DNA of 64,000 bases from Oligoflexia bacterium (GTDB lineage: Bacteria; Bdellovibrionota; Bacteriovoracia; Bacteriovoracales; Bacteriovoracaceae), in the NCBI GenBank assembly GCA_015231955.1, contig JADGAN010000003.1, forward strand, positions 149,908 to 213,907, written 5' to 3'. Below are positions 17,777 through 27,100 of the stretch, in pieces. The number at the start of each line of letters is the position of its first letter. Positions within the stretch are counted from its first letter, which is position 1. Below the pieces are notes generated by a model. The model was not told the DNA's origin. It made no database searches and saw only the letters and a program-made list of their open reading frames with translations. The position numbers and the translations under genes were made by a program.

Positions 17777-18838
17777 GTGGTAAGAGTTGGTGTAGATGTA
17801 GGAGGAACCAAGATTGCGATTGGGGCCGCAAAGATTGGTAGTCGTGTGCTGGAGGAGCGGGTAACGGTGCCTGCTAGTACGGAGGAGATTGCACTGCCAG
17901 TGGAGTCGCTTGAGAAGCGTGAAGCATTTATCAAGCGGCTGGCAGGCGAGATTTTTTCGGTTATGCTTTTGTGTAAGCAGAGAGGGTATCGAATCGATGG
18001 GGCCATTGGTGTAGGCTCTCCAGGAAATATTCAAGATGGAGTTATTCTTCCTAAGACGGCACCTCAGTTAGGAGAGGTATTTGATCATTTTAATTTGGCA
18101 AAAGGGTTAGCACTACAGTTGGATGCAGTGGTGAGTGCTAACGATTTTTGGGAATGGGTAGAGTATCCTTGTGAGCGACATTTTACTGTGATTGCCAGGA
18201 ACGATGCACTTGCACAGATGGCGTTTGCAGTAAGTGAGCTTTGGAAGGATCGTAGCTTTGAAGTGATGATTGCTCGTGCTCACCATCCCAGGATTGCTTA
18301 CATCGGCCCTGGAACTGGTCTTGGTGGTGGATTTGCGGAAGTGGAAAAGGAGAGAAAGCTCAAGTTTTTTACCGATGGACATATTGGCGATATCATTATG
18401 GGGAGAGATGAAGCGGGTAGGGCCCTTTGGGCCGAACGCGATTTTTTATCGGGGATGTATATTGAAAAGAAGATGAATGGACTTTCAGGAAAAGAGTTAG
18501 CACAAAGTATTCCACTCTATGCAGAGTTTATAAGAGAGCTAGGAGTGAACTTAGGGAAGATTATCGAGAAGATCCATCTGGGGGAGGTCTATAAAGCACG
18601 GGCCACAACACTTTGGAGTGATCTTGATCGACAAATGGTAAAGGGAATTGAGATCTTTATTATTGGTGGTTCGATTGGTTCCAAAGGGAGAATGGGAGAC
18701 ATTATTAGGGAAGAGGCAAAGAGATATCTGGATAATGTCCAAGGAGAAGTGTCTGGTAATATGCATTTGATTCCAGTACCCACTGATGCTGAGGATGCAG
18801 GAGTGTTAGGCGCGATTAGTTTTATCTCTTTAAGTTAG
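17777..18838 (+). CDS. ROK-family sugar kinase-like protein, divergent
   Basis: 353 residues from GTG 17777, chosen because the sequence just after it (VVRVGVDVGGTKIAIG) is the ROK N-terminal phosphate-binding motif and AGGGG precedes it; longer frames run inside the previous gene. GPGTGLGGGFAEV is the second phosphate motif, and RNDALAQMA supplies the likely catalytic Asp. The ROK zinc cluster (CxCGxxGC) and the GEIGH motif are not seen: the latter reads DGHIGDIIMG. Sugar specificity is unknown. It lies 13 bases after the VKOR-DsbA gene and is probably co-transcribed. Confidence 0.75.
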   Translation: MVRVGVDVGGTKIAIGAAKIGSRVLEERVTVPASTEEIALPVESLEKREAFIKRLAGEIFSVMLLCKQRGYRIDGAIGVGSPGNIQDGVILPKTAPQLGEVFDHFNLAKGLALQLDAVVSANDFWEWVEYPCERHFTVIARNDALAQMAFAVSELWKDRSFEVMIARAHHPRIAYIGPGTGLGGGFAEVEKERKLKFFTDGHIGDIIMGRDEAGRALWAERDFLSGMYIEKKMNGLSGKELAQSIPLYAEFIRELGVNLGKIIEKIHLGEVYKARATTLWSDLDRQMVKGIEIFIIGGSIGSKGRMGDIIREEAKRYLDNVQGEVSGNMHLIPVPTDAEDAGVLGAISFISLS

Positions 18839-18874
18839 AATCGTTTCAAAATTCAATTCAAAACATTTTTTTTG

Positions 18875-18902
18875 TTGTGACCTAATTTGCTTAGGATAAT
18901 AT
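18875..18902 (+). promoter_or_regulatory. Possible promoter for the nucleoside-kinase-like gene
   Basis: TTGTGA (18875-18880), 16 bases, TAATAT (18897-18902), giving a leader of about 70 bases before ATG 18978. Moderate match only. Confidence 0.4.
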
Positions 18903-18977
18903 TGTTATTATGGGCAATTAAGGATTTTCCATATTTATTCATCGGTGGATTTAGGAAATTTTTACTGGAGTTAGCTT

Positions 18978-20642
18978 ATGACAATGGCAAATGGCAGGAA
19001 GATTAAAGTGGTTTTTCGCGAAGGTGAGTACAAAGTTAGAAATGGGATCTCGGTTTTGGAGTTGATAGAAGAGCAGGAGCTACCAGTAAAAAATCCAGTC
19101 GCAGCAGTGATCAATGGACACGCGGCACAATTAAGTAAACATATTAAGTCGGATAGTACCCTGGATATTGTGGAGTTAGAGACTTATCAAGGGCAAAGAA
19201 TTTATGAAAGCAGTGTTTTATTTCTGTTTTCTGTGGCCTTTGCCAAGAGATTTCCAGAGATGAATGTTTTTATTCAGCACTCTTTTAATCAAGGAATTTA
19301 TGCAGAGGTAAAAGAGCGGCCTGTTACGGAGGAAGAGGTTGAGTCCATTGAAAAGTTGATGAAAGATCTGGTGTTACAAGAGCGTCCGATCAAAAGGATG
19401 GTGTATGATTGGGATATTGCTCAAAGTAAGATGAAGGAACTAGGTCGCCAAGATTTGATCAATTTGTTTCGCTATTACTCTCCAGCACAAGTGGAGATGT
19501 ATGAGCTCGATGGTGTCGAGGAGTGTTTGTATTTGCCATTGCTTCCCAACACAAAGTACCTCCAAGAGTTTCGGTTAAAAAAGTATCAAGATGGTATGGT
19601 TATTATGTTTCCCGATTATGAGAAGGGAAGGGCCTTGTTTGAATTTAGACCGATTACCAAATTGTTTAATACCTATAAAGAACATTACGAGTGGACGCGA
19701 ATCTTAAAGATTCGTACAGTTGGGCAATTGAATAAATATATCATGAATAATGCGATTGAAGATTTGATTTTAGTTAGTGAATCGTTTCATGAGAAGAGAG
19801 TGGCGAAGATTGCAGATGAGATCACAGGACGAAAATTTATTCCTAAAGTGGTCTTAATTGCAGGGCCATCATCGTCAGGAAAGACAACCTTCTCCAAGCG
19901 TTTAGATATGCAATTGCGAGTTAATGGACTGAGACCTGTTGCCATTTCTTTGGATAATTATTTTTTAGAGCGAGCGAAAACGCCAAAGGATAAAGAGGGA
20001 AATTACGATTTTGAATCGTTAAACGCAATAGACGTTCCTTTGTTTGGAGATCATCTCAGTAAATTACTTCGAGGGGAAGAGGTGGATTTGCCAGTGTTTG
20101 ATTTTAGAACCGGAACAAGGCATTTTAAAGGTGAAAAATTTGCATTGGCCGATGACCAGATTATTATCATTGAAGGAATCCATGGGATTAATCCTAAGTT
20201 AACTGGATTAATTGAAGATAAATTTAAATATAAAATCTACGTCTCTGCACTCACTCAACTAAACCTCCATCGTCACGATCGAGTACCCACTGCTGATACT
20301 CGATTACTCCGAAGAATCGTGCGCGATAGCAACTTTAGAGGTTACTCTGGAAATCAAACTTTGTTACAATGGAGGCATGTGCGAGTTGGAGAAACGGTCA
20401 ATGTCTTTCCTTTCCAAGAGGAAGCGGACAGCATTTTTAACTCGGCACTTTTTTATGAATTAGCGGTATTAAAGGTGTATGCCGAGAGAGAATTGTTGAA
20501 GGTTGAAAGATCGCATCCAATGTATCCAGAGGCACAAAGGTTGTTGGCATTCCTCTCCTTTTTCTTGCCACTAGAATCCCTTAATGTGCCAAAGACTTCC
20601 ATTGTGAGAGAATTTATTGGAGGCAGTTCTTTTAAATATTAA
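18978..20642 (+). CDS. Uridine-kinase-like nucleoside kinase with ThrRS-like N-terminus
   Basis: 554 residues. The first 70 or so look like a TGS/ubiquitin-like fold (VRNGISVLELIEEQ, PVAAVINGHAAQLSK). The next segment resembles the editing-type domain of threonyl-tRNA synthetase: HSFNQGIYAE (101-110) and a Lys/Glu-rich helix. From 288 on there is a P-loop kinase of the uridine/phosphoribulokinase type: GPSSSGKT at 296-303, SLDNYF, IIIEGIHG, and RRIVRDSNFRG. This architecture is known in bacteria and is annotated as nucleoside kinase; its true substrate is not settled from sequence. Ribosome site TGGAG is 7 bases upstream. Confidence 0.85.
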   Translation: MTMANGRKIKVVFREGEYKVRNGISVLELIEEQELPVKNPVAAVINGHAAQLSKHIKSDSTLDIVELETYQGQRIYESSVLFLFSVAFAKRFPEMNVFIQHSFNQGIYAEVKERPVTEEEVESIEKLMKDLVLQERPIKRMVYDWDIAQSKMKELGRQDLINLFRYYSPAQVEMYELDGVEECLYLPLLPNTKYLQEFRLKKYQDGMVIMFPDYEKGRALFEFRPITKLFNTYKEHYEWTRILKIRTVGQLNKYIMNNAIEDLILVSESFHEKRVAKIADEITGRKFIPKVVLIAGPSSSGKTTFSKRLDMQLRVNGLRPVAISLDNYFLERAKTPKDKEGNYDFESLNAIDVPLFGDHLSKLLRGEEVDLPVFDFRTGTRHFKGEKFALADDQIIIIEGIHGINPKLTGLIEDKFKYKIYVSALTQLNLHRHDRVPTADTRLLRRIVRDSNFRGYSGNQTLLQWRHVRVGETVNVFPFQEEADSIFNSALFYELAVLKVYAERELLKVERSHPMYPEAQRLLAFLSFFLPLESLNVPKTSIVREFIGGSSFKY

Positions 20643-20675
20643 GTTAATTGATATAGAAAAAAATTGGTGGGATTT

Positions 20676-21062
20676 ATGGACCAAGATGAACTGGAATTTC
20701 TAAATGAAATTAGAGTAGATTTTTATAAAGACGCTCCCGACCAGTTGAATAGTTGTGAAGAGTATATTTTAAAATATAAAGATAGTGGTGATATCGAAGA
20801 AATTGGCAAATTAAAACGTGTTGTCCACTCCTTAAAAGGTTCGGCACAGGCCGTTGAATTCATGAAGATGGCGAATTATTTTCATCTGTTTGAGAATGTC
20901 TTAGTAAAAAATATTGATGCTTTAAAGCAAGATCCCTATATCGATTTTATGTTGAATTTTGTTGATAACATCAGAAAATATACAGAGTGTTTTCAGCATA
21001 AAATTCCTGTAGAAGATATGGAAACTAAAATTGAGCAGAGCTTAAAGATGAAAATGGTTTAA
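20676..21062 (+). CDS. Histidine phosphotransfer (HPt) protein
   Basis: 128 residues from ATG 20676 (GGTGGG 4-9 bases upstream); an in-frame TTG at 20664 precedes the ribosome site. A four-helix HPt domain with the phospho-acceptor His51 in RVVHSLKGSAQAVEF and a FHLFENVL helix. HPt proteins shuttle phosphate between receiver domains. The receiver-PAS gene begins 4 bases after the stop, so the two are almost certainly co-expressed and may be partners. Confidence 0.88.
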   Translation: MDQDELEFLNEIRVDFYKDAPDQLNSCEEYILKYKDSGDIEEIGKLKRVVHSLKGSAQAVEFMKMANYFHLFENVLVKNIDALKQDPYIDFMLNFVDNIRKYTECFQHKIPVEDMETKIEQSLKMKMV

Positions 21063-21066
21063 GATT

Positions 21067-22500
21067 ATGAATGAAGATTTAAAAACCAGTGAACTTTTTA
21101 CTACGGGAGCATATCGAATTTTAATTGCAGAAGATACTCCCGTCCAATTAAAAAGATTAAAGTTTTATCTTGAAAAAAATAATTACTACGTCAGATGTGC
21201 TTGCAATGGCAAAGAGGCCTTTGATGAACTAGATAAAGATGTCTTTGATATTGTTATTACAGATGTGCAGATGCCGGTGATGGATGGAATAGAACTTTTA
21301 GAGAAAATAAGAGGGGACGAGAGAAAAAAGCATTTGCCAGTGATGATTATGACTACGATGGATACTGATGAAATGAGCTTGAACGCAAGGTTTCTCGGGG
21401 CCGATGATTTTGTGGCAAAGCCATTTATTCCCAGAGAACTCTACTTTAGAATTAAAAACATTGTAGAAAAGCGAAAGATGGAACGCTTGGTACGCTTACA
21501 GCTTTTGGCCCTGGAAAGTTCGATGGATGGTGTTGCTATTTTGAATCATAGAGGTGAGTTTATCTATCTTAATGAGAATCAAATTAAATCTTTGGGTTTT
21601 GCAGGAGCAAGAGAGGTTCTCAATAGCAATTGGAAGAGGCTAGTTACAGATGAGGAACAGATGCGCTTGCAGAATGAGATCATGCCTCGGTTTGAACACG
21701 AGGGAAAGTGGATTGGAGAGATGTGCTTTAAGCGAAGAGATGGTCAAGTTTATGAACAAGAGGTGTCGCTTTCAAAAATAGATGACAAGGGTCAATTTGT
21801 AAGTGTTTGCAGGGATATTAGTGAAAGAAAAAGGGCCTATCGCGAGAAAGAGGAGTTGCAACAAAAACTAAGTGATACCTCCCGCATGAGTTCTGTGGCC
21901 GGATTGGCAGCAGGAGTGTCAGTTAAAATGGACATTGCCTTGGAGAGTATTGAGCAGAATGTAACGCAGCTAGAATCCCTGGCAAGAGAGTCAAATCCCG
22001 ATCACACGCTGGGAATGGGGATTGTGGACAAGTTGGATAGAGATGTTGAATTGTTGGTTCATGTTGTGGATGCTCTAAGATCGTACTCAAAGATGGGCAC
22101 AGGAGATGCTAATGAAAAGATGGATGTGCATAAGGTGGTTTTAGAAATTACTCATTTACTGGCCTCTGCTTATCAAGCACATGATATCCACATCTCTTCT
22201 CGATTAGAGGCGAGTAAAATGCTGATTCGAGGAAGCAGTAGCTATTTGGCCCAAGTGCTAGTTGGTATTTTTGAACGCATTAGAATCATCAAGAGGGCCG
22301 GAGCTACTCTTGAAATTATTGTTCGAAGTTATTGTGTTGGAGGGAGTATCTGCTTAGAAATTTTTGATGACCAAGATTTATTAAAGCAAGTTGATGATGC
22401 TTACTTTACTCTCTCGCAGGCCTTAATCGAAGATATTGGAGGAAAATTGCTTTGCCCACAGGGAGAATCAAGGGTTGAAATAAAATTTCCACTGCTGTAA
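21067..22500 (+). CDS. Receiver-PAS protein with degenerate histidine-kinase module
   Basis: 477 residues. The receiver domain (about 16-135) has the acidic pair (AED), phospho-acceptor Asp66 (ITDVQMP), Thr97 and Lys118 (AKPF), all intact. A PAS domain (about 145-258) has the MDGVAILN and LNEN patterns and the DISERK end. A dimerisation helix follows, SSVAGLAAGVSVKMDIALESI: this aligns with AGGIAHEINNPL, but the acceptor His is Val286 and the next Glu is Lys287. The C-terminal 190 residues resemble an ATPase domain without N, G1 or G2 boxes. It probably receives phosphate (from His51 of the neighbouring HPt?) but cannot autophosphorylate. Confidence 0.85.
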   Translation: MNEDLKTSELFTTGAYRILIAEDTPVQLKRLKFYLEKNNYYVRCACNGKEAFDELDKDVFDIVITDVQMPVMDGIELLEKIRGDERKKHLPVMIMTTMDTDEMSLNARFLGADDFVAKPFIPRELYFRIKNIVEKRKMERLVRLQLLALESSMDGVAILNHRGEFIYLNENQIKSLGFAGAREVLNSNWKRLVTDEEQMRLQNEIMPRFEHEGKWIGEMCFKRRDGQVYEQEVSLSKIDDKGQFVSVCRDISERKRAYREKEELQQKLSDTSRMSSVAGLAAGVSVKMDIALESIEQNVTQLESLARESNPDHTLGMGIVDKLDRDVELLVHVVDALRSYSKMGTGDANEKMDVHKVVLEITHLLASAYQAHDIHISSRLEASKMLIRGSSSYLAQVLVGIFERIRIIKRAGATLEIIVRSYCVGGSICLEIFDDQDLLKQVDDAYFTLSQALIEDIGGKLLCPQGESRVEIKFPLL

Positions 22501-22504
22501 TACT

Positions 22505-24403
22505 TTAAAGAGGGCATGGTGTTTGGTTAAAGTCTGGAACATTTTCAATCGTAGATAAAATCTGAAAAAATAGGGGATCGTTGATCTTAAGCCATTCTTT
22601 AGATGGCCCTCTTCGTGAATAGAGTCCATCTGAATTTAAATAGTAGGTTATTCCTTGAGCAAAATATTCTAACTCATTTCTAGCAGTGTAGCTGTTAGGA
22701 ATGCGATTTTCTGCTTTGGCCTTTAAGTAGAGTTTACGGATGCAACTTTTAAGCTCTGTGGGAAGTACAGCGTCGTGAAGCTGATGTCCCATTTCGTGGG
22801 CAACTAGATTGTACTCTCCAAAAACACTCCCCATCATCTCATAGAGATCGACAACGGCAACGTTGCCACCTGAACCACGCACATCATCCCAGAGACGATT
22901 ATCACCTTCATAGTCACCTCCTTGAATACGCTGATCTCTTAGGTCTTCATTTAAGGGGGTTTCACTTAAATATTGGTGGATGTCTTTTACATAAAGTCTC
23001 ATGCCGGCAGTATACATAGCATCGATATGCCTGGCATAAAAACTGGAAGCATATTTTAAGCGGGTGCGTGCCAGGGGTGATAAGAGGTTCCAATTCAGGA
23101 TATATTTCGAATAGTTTTCAACATAGGGAAGAGCATCCACTACTCTTTGTGCTTCATCAATTCTTTGCTGGAAATTACTAAAAGTGCGGTAGTAGCGTTT
23201 TTTTAAAATCACCTCAATGCCACGATGGGCACGGTTGTTATAGGGACACGCTTGATGAGCACTCCAAAAATATTCTAAGGCACGGGAGGCATCCGATTTA
23301 CTAATAAGAAGACTTCCTATGAAGGTGAGTAGATCGGAGTGATGAGGGAATATTTTATTGGCTTGCATTGAGCGGTCAATGGCCTCATTGATGGAAATTT
23401 CTCCGAGGGCCCATTGCTGCTTTAAGCGAGAGAACTCTTTCATACCTGCATCCCCATTGGTGAAAAAATTGTCCTTGCAGATGGTTGTTGCAATTTGGGT
23501 ATAAGTGAAGGGATTGTGCTCTACTGGAAAGTCAGATTTTGAGTGGAGGTGTTTAGAGACCTCCTTGTAGATTTGATCTGCATGGGTAAAGTGGTTACGA
23601 TCTTGGCGATAAAGAGCGAGGTAGGCCCCCCAATACCAACTCGAAGGGAGTAGCAGGTGGCCAAGATACTCATCGATGCTTTGCAGGGCCTTGGAATCAT
23701 CTTGATGATTTCTTGCTAGCGCCAAAAGATAATCACCAATGATAGCATCTAAAAAGAGACGATCTTGAATTTGTAAGGAGATTTTAGCAATGAACTGTTC
23801 CCATTGTGGATTAAAGATATCACCGTTTATGAGATAGTTAAGAATACTTTTAATCAACTCTGTTTCTTTCAGCGGTAGAGGGTATGCTTGTTCTACAGTG
23901 GAGAGTAAACTTCTTTGATCGCTTCCTGTATAGTAGAGCAAGAGAAATTTGTGATACTGATAAAGAGAGTCAAGGTAGCTGCTGCTTTTTTTAAAGAGAT
24001 CGCTGATGGCAAGATTAAAGTAGTATTTACTTTGTATCCATTGATAGGAGTTTTGGGCACACAAGGCGCCTTCTGTCCAGATTCTCCCTAGTTCTGAAGT
24101 GCTTGCACTTTGCGGATGTTCTCTTTTACAGCGATTGGCCACTTCGAGGCACTCATGAAATCGTCCTCTCTCTCGTAGAGACAAAATGATTCTACTGGAG
24201 TAGTTCAGGTCACGGCATACTCTTGTATCCTCTAAAGAAAAATGTTCCAGTAAGAGATTGATGGACCCATATTGCGCCGTAAATTTTTGAGCAAAGCGAT
24301 GAGCTAACGCTTCAATATCAGTGGAGGCAACGGCAAAGGTGGTGCTAGAATAGATTGAGATTAAGAGTAAAAGTAAAGGGGATAAGATCTTTTTTGCATT
24401 CAC
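22505..24403 (-). CDS. Exported metallopeptidase with large helical repeat region
   Basis: 632 residues with a signal peptide (hydrophobic 6-25). Residues 60-450 are helical, with TPR-like periodicity and many Tyr/Leu/Ser. The C-terminal domain has the zinc motif HEMGH (536-540), preceded by FGEYNLVA, and a downstream NELEYFAQG (576-584) that can provide the third ligand Glu. This pair of motifs resembles anthrax lethal factor-type (M34/ATLF-like) gluzincins. Probably secreted or periplasmic; target unknown. It is the last gene of the leftward string beginning at rho and ends 5 bases from the convergent receiver-PAS gene. Confidence 0.75.
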   Translation of the reverse strand: MNAKKILSPLLLLLISIYSSTTFAVASTDIEALAHRFAQKFTAQYGSINLLLEHFSLEDTRVCRDLNYSSRIILSLRERGRFHECLEVANRCKREHPQSASTSELGRIWTEGALCAQNSYQWIQSKYYFNLAISDLFKKSSSYLDSLYQYHKFLLLYYTGSDQRSLLSTVEQAYPLPLKETELIKSILNYLINGDIFNPQWEQFIAKISLQIQDRLFLDAIIGDYLLALARNHQDDSKALQSIDEYLGHLLLPSSWYWGAYLALYRQDRNHFTHADQIYKEVSKHLHSKSDFPVEHNPFTYTQIATTICKDNFFTNGDAGMKEFSRLKQQWALGEISINEAIDRSMQANKIFPHHSDLLTFIGSLLISKSDASRALEYFWSAHQACPYNNRAHRGIEVILKKRYYRTFSNFQQRIDEAQRVVDALPYVENYSKYILNWNLLSPLARTRLKYASSFYARHIDAMYTAGMRLYVKDIHQYLSETPLNEDLRDQRIQGGDYEGDNRLWDDVRGSGGNVAVVDLYEMMGSVFGEYNLVAHEMGHQLHDAVLPTELKSCIRKLYLKAKAENRIPNSYTARNELEYFAQGITYYLNSDGLYSRRGPSKEWLKINDPLFFQILSTIENVPDFNQTPCPL

Positions 24404-24457
24404 AGTAATAAAAAATTCCTTATTGGAGATGAGTCTTTATTACTGAAAGTGCACAAT

Positions 24458-24817
24458 CTATGCCAGCTGGAAGGGAAGTTTTTTTCCTGCCAAGAGGTGG
24501 AAATGGGTGTGAAAGACGCTTTGTCCACCATCGACACCAAGATTGGTTATGATTCGAAAACCTCGATCATCGAGTCTCTCTTTTTGGGTATAGCTTTTAA
24601 TGGCCGCAAAGAGGTCAAGAATATCTTGAGGCGACTCCGCAAGGGTGTGGTTGATATCTTGGGTGTGATTTTTATGAACAAAGAGCAGATGGATTGGTGC
24701 CGCAGGATGAATATCTTTAAAGGCGGTAACCTGCTCATCTTCGTACACTTTTTGTGAAGGGATTTCGCCTTTGATAATCTTACAAAAGATGCAATGCTCG
24801 TCAAAATGTTGTTTCAT
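24458..24817 (-). CDS. HIT-family nucleotide hydrolase (HinT-like)
   Basis: 119 residues. The zinc-type N-terminus has HCIFCKIIKGEIPS, and the catalytic histidine triad is HTHFHLL near the C-terminus after GGQSVF. HinT-type proteins hydrolyse adenosine phosphoramidates. The start has GGAGAG 6 bases upstream. It lies 36 bases after murA and belongs to the same gene string, though no functional link to cell-wall synthesis is known. Confidence 0.95.
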   Translation of the reverse strand: MKQHFDEHCIFCKIIKGEIPSQKVYEDEQVTAFKDIHPAAPIHLLFVHKNHTQDINHTLAESPQDILDLFAAIKSYTQKERLDDRGFRIITNLGVDGGQSVFHTHFHLLAGKKLPFQLA

Positions 24818-24853
24818 GAATTTCTCTCCATGCTTTGTTATTTTTTTATTTTT

Positions 24854-26143
24854 CTAATTATCACCAGGAACTCTTGTTATATCAACATTCAAAGTTTGCA
24901 ATTTTTGATCGATCTTTTCATAACCACGATCAAGGTGATAAATTCTACAAACTTCACTTTGACCCTCTGCTGCCAGCGCCGCCAGAACAAGGGCAGCACT
25001 TGCACGCAAATCGGTGCACATCACCGGTGCAGATTTTAGCGTGGATTGTCCATCGATAAAAGCGGAGTTTCCTTTTAAGACAATATTGGCACCCATGCGG
25101 TTTAACTCTGGGACGTGCATGAAACGATTTTCAAAAATATGTTCTGTGATTACTGAGGGCGTTTGAGCAATGGTGGTGAGTGCCATTAATTGTGCTTGCA
25201 CATCAGTAGGAAAACCAGGGTAGGGGGCAGTGGCAACATGGGTGCCATGCAATCCTTGATGAAGCAATGTTTTAATGATTTTTTTGTCATAGTCAATTTC
25301 TAGTTTGGCGCCCATGTCTTTTAGGGTTGCAATGACAGCATCAAGGTGTTTGGCATTGATATTATGGATTGTAATTTCTGAGTTAGTCATGACTCCTGCA
25401 ATGAGGTAAGTTGCCGATTCGATACGATCAGGAATCACCACATAGGGAGAACCGGAAAATAGCAGACTCTCTTGGCCTTCGATGATAACTTCTGCACTAC
25501 CGGCCCCTTGCACTTTTGCTCCCATGCGATTTAAGAACTCTCCAAGGTCGGCAATTTCAGGCTCTTGGGCAGCATTTTTAATCACAGTAGTCCCGTGTGC
25601 TAAGGTAGCGGCCATCATCAAATTTTCTGTGGCACCCACAGAGGGAAAAGAGAGATAGATTTCGTTTCCTTGCAAGCGTTTTGGCCCATGTTCAAGGGTG
25701 GCTTCAACGTAACCACCTTGCAGGTTAATCTTTGCACCCATTTTTGCCAAAGCTTCGAGGTGAATATCGATGGCCCGGGCGCCGATAGCACATCCCCCAG
25801 GAAGTGAAACCTTTGCTTTTCCATAGCGTGCCAGTAGTGGCCCCATTACTAAAAAGGATGCTCGCATGGTTTTGACGAGATCGTAGGTGGCCTCTAGGGA
25901 GGATATAGGGGTGGTATTAATGGTTGTCAATTCATTTTGATCATCACTGTTGATAGTAGCACCGAGATTTTTTAAGAGTTTAAAGAGTGTGCTGACGTCT
26001 CGCAATTTCGGCAAGCTTTTGAAGGTGACAGGAGTCGTGGATAGTAGTGTCGCCGTAAGAATGGGAAGAGAGGCGTTTTTCGAGGCAGAGATTGTAACCT
26101 CTCCCCTTAATTTTGCGGGACCTGAAATGATTAATTTATCCAT
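24854..26143 (-). CDS. murA: UDP-N-acetylglucosamine 1-carboxyvinyltransferase
   Basis: 429 residues, full length. N-terminal SGPAKLRGEVTISASKNASLPIL is the MurA signature. The flexible loop carries Cys118 in PGGCAIGARA, the active-site Cys and fosfomycin target. The enzyme transfers enolpyruvate from PEP to UDP-GlcNAc, the first committed step of peptidoglycan synthesis, in the cytoplasm. It follows prmC by 21 bases. Confidence 0.98.
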   Translation of the reverse strand: MDKLIISGPAKLRGEVTISASKNASLPILTATLLSTTPVTFKSLPKLRDVSTLFKLLKNLGATINSDDQNELTTINTTPISSLEATYDLVKTMRASFLVMGPLLARYGKAKVSLPGGCAIGARAIDIHLEALAKMGAKINLQGGYVEATLEHGPKRLQGNEIYLSFPSVGATENLMMAATLAHGTTVIKNAAQEPEIADLGEFLNRMGAKVQGAGSAEVIIEGQESLLFSGSPYVVIPDRIESATYLIAGVMTNSEITIHNINAKHLDAVIATLKDMGAKLEIDYDKKIIKTLLHQGLHGTHVATAPYPGFPTDVQAQLMALTTIAQTPSVITEHIFENRFMHVPELNRMGANIVLKGNSAFIDGQSTLKSAPVMCTDLRASAALVLAALAAEGQSEVCRIYHLDRGYEKIDQKLQTLNVDITRVPGDN

Positions 26144-26164
26144 AATGGTGTTGGCCTTTTTATC

Positions 26165-27100
26165 TTAATTAGATTTTTGTAAAATAAGGAAACGCTCTCT
26201 TCCGGTAAGGTCGTTTTGAATGGAGGCGTAAGCAAATCCTATTTCTAATGATATTTGTTGAAGCGTATGCAGATGCTTTTCATGGCCTTCCATCAAGAAA
26301 GTGCCCGTAGGATTTAAAAGAGCAAAAGCATCTTTGATTAATTGACGATACCACTCCCAATACTCATCGCTCTTTAAAAAAAGTGCAAGCTCTGGTTCAA
26401 AAAGTTTTACTTGAGAATGCACACCGCTGAGGTCATCGGGATTCATGATATAAGGTGGATTAGAGAGGATCAGATCGCAGAAGATTTTTTTATCTTGGAA
26501 AGGCCGTAATCGATCCCCAAGCAGAAAGCTTGTCACGATCTGTGGTGATAGAGTGTATTGGTTATGGAAAAAATTTTTTTTAGTAATCTCCAGTGCGCGA
26601 GAGGAGATGTCGCTAGCAAAAGAGGCAATGGCGAGTTTTGGATAGCGAAGCGAAGCTTCTTTTAAGGTGGCCAAAAGGATAGCGCCACTCCCGGTGCCAA
26701 TGTCGGCAATGGTCAGCGATTCCTGCTGTTTTACTTTTAGAGCGATTTTTTCTAAGGCCATCTCCACCAGCAGTTCTGTCTCTTGCCTGGGAATGAGAAC
26801 ATCAGGGGAGACGAAGAGGTCCACATTATAAAAGAAGCGTTTTTGTGAGAGGTAGGCCAGCGGAATGCCTAGCAAGAGGGATTTAAAAAACGATTCCATG
26901 CGTGCATGATAATCTTCTCCTAGCTGACCGTTAAGAGAGCATAGATAATCAAACTCTCGCAAAAGGGTCTCAAGGGAGATACCTGGATAAAATTTTTCAA
27001 GATCGCTTTTATGGGCATGAAAAAAAGATTTTGCAAAATCTTGGATGATGTCTCGAGGCCTACTCGTCGTTGCCATCATTTGATTCTGAGTCGTCATCAT
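26165..27100 (-). CDS. prmC: Release factor glutamine methyltransferase
   Basis: 311 residues from ATG 27100, selected because GGGAGG lies 5 bases upstream; ATG 27097 is equally possible, and a longer frame begins inside prfA. The gene overlaps the end of prfA by about 40 bases. It has the helical N-terminal domain, SAM-binding ADIGTGSGAILLA, and the catalytic NPPY (LSNPPYIM). PrmC methylates the Gln of the GGQ motif in release factors, here made from the adjacent prfA. Confidence 0.95.
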   Translation of the reverse strand: MMTTQNQMMATTSRPRDIIQDFAKSFFHAHKSDLEKFYPGISLETLLREFDYLCSLNGQLGEDYHARMESFFKSLLLGIPLAYLSQKRFFYNVDLFVSPDVLIPRQETELLVEMALEKIALKVKQQESLTIADIGTGSGAILLATLKEASLRYPKLAIASFASDISSRALEITKKNFFHNQYTLSPQIVTSFLLGDRLRPFQDKKIFCDLILSNPPYIMNPDDLSGVHSQVKLFEPELALFLKSDEYWEWYRQLIKDAFALLNPTGTFLMEGHEKHLHTLQQISLEIGFAYASIQNDLTGRERFLILQKSN

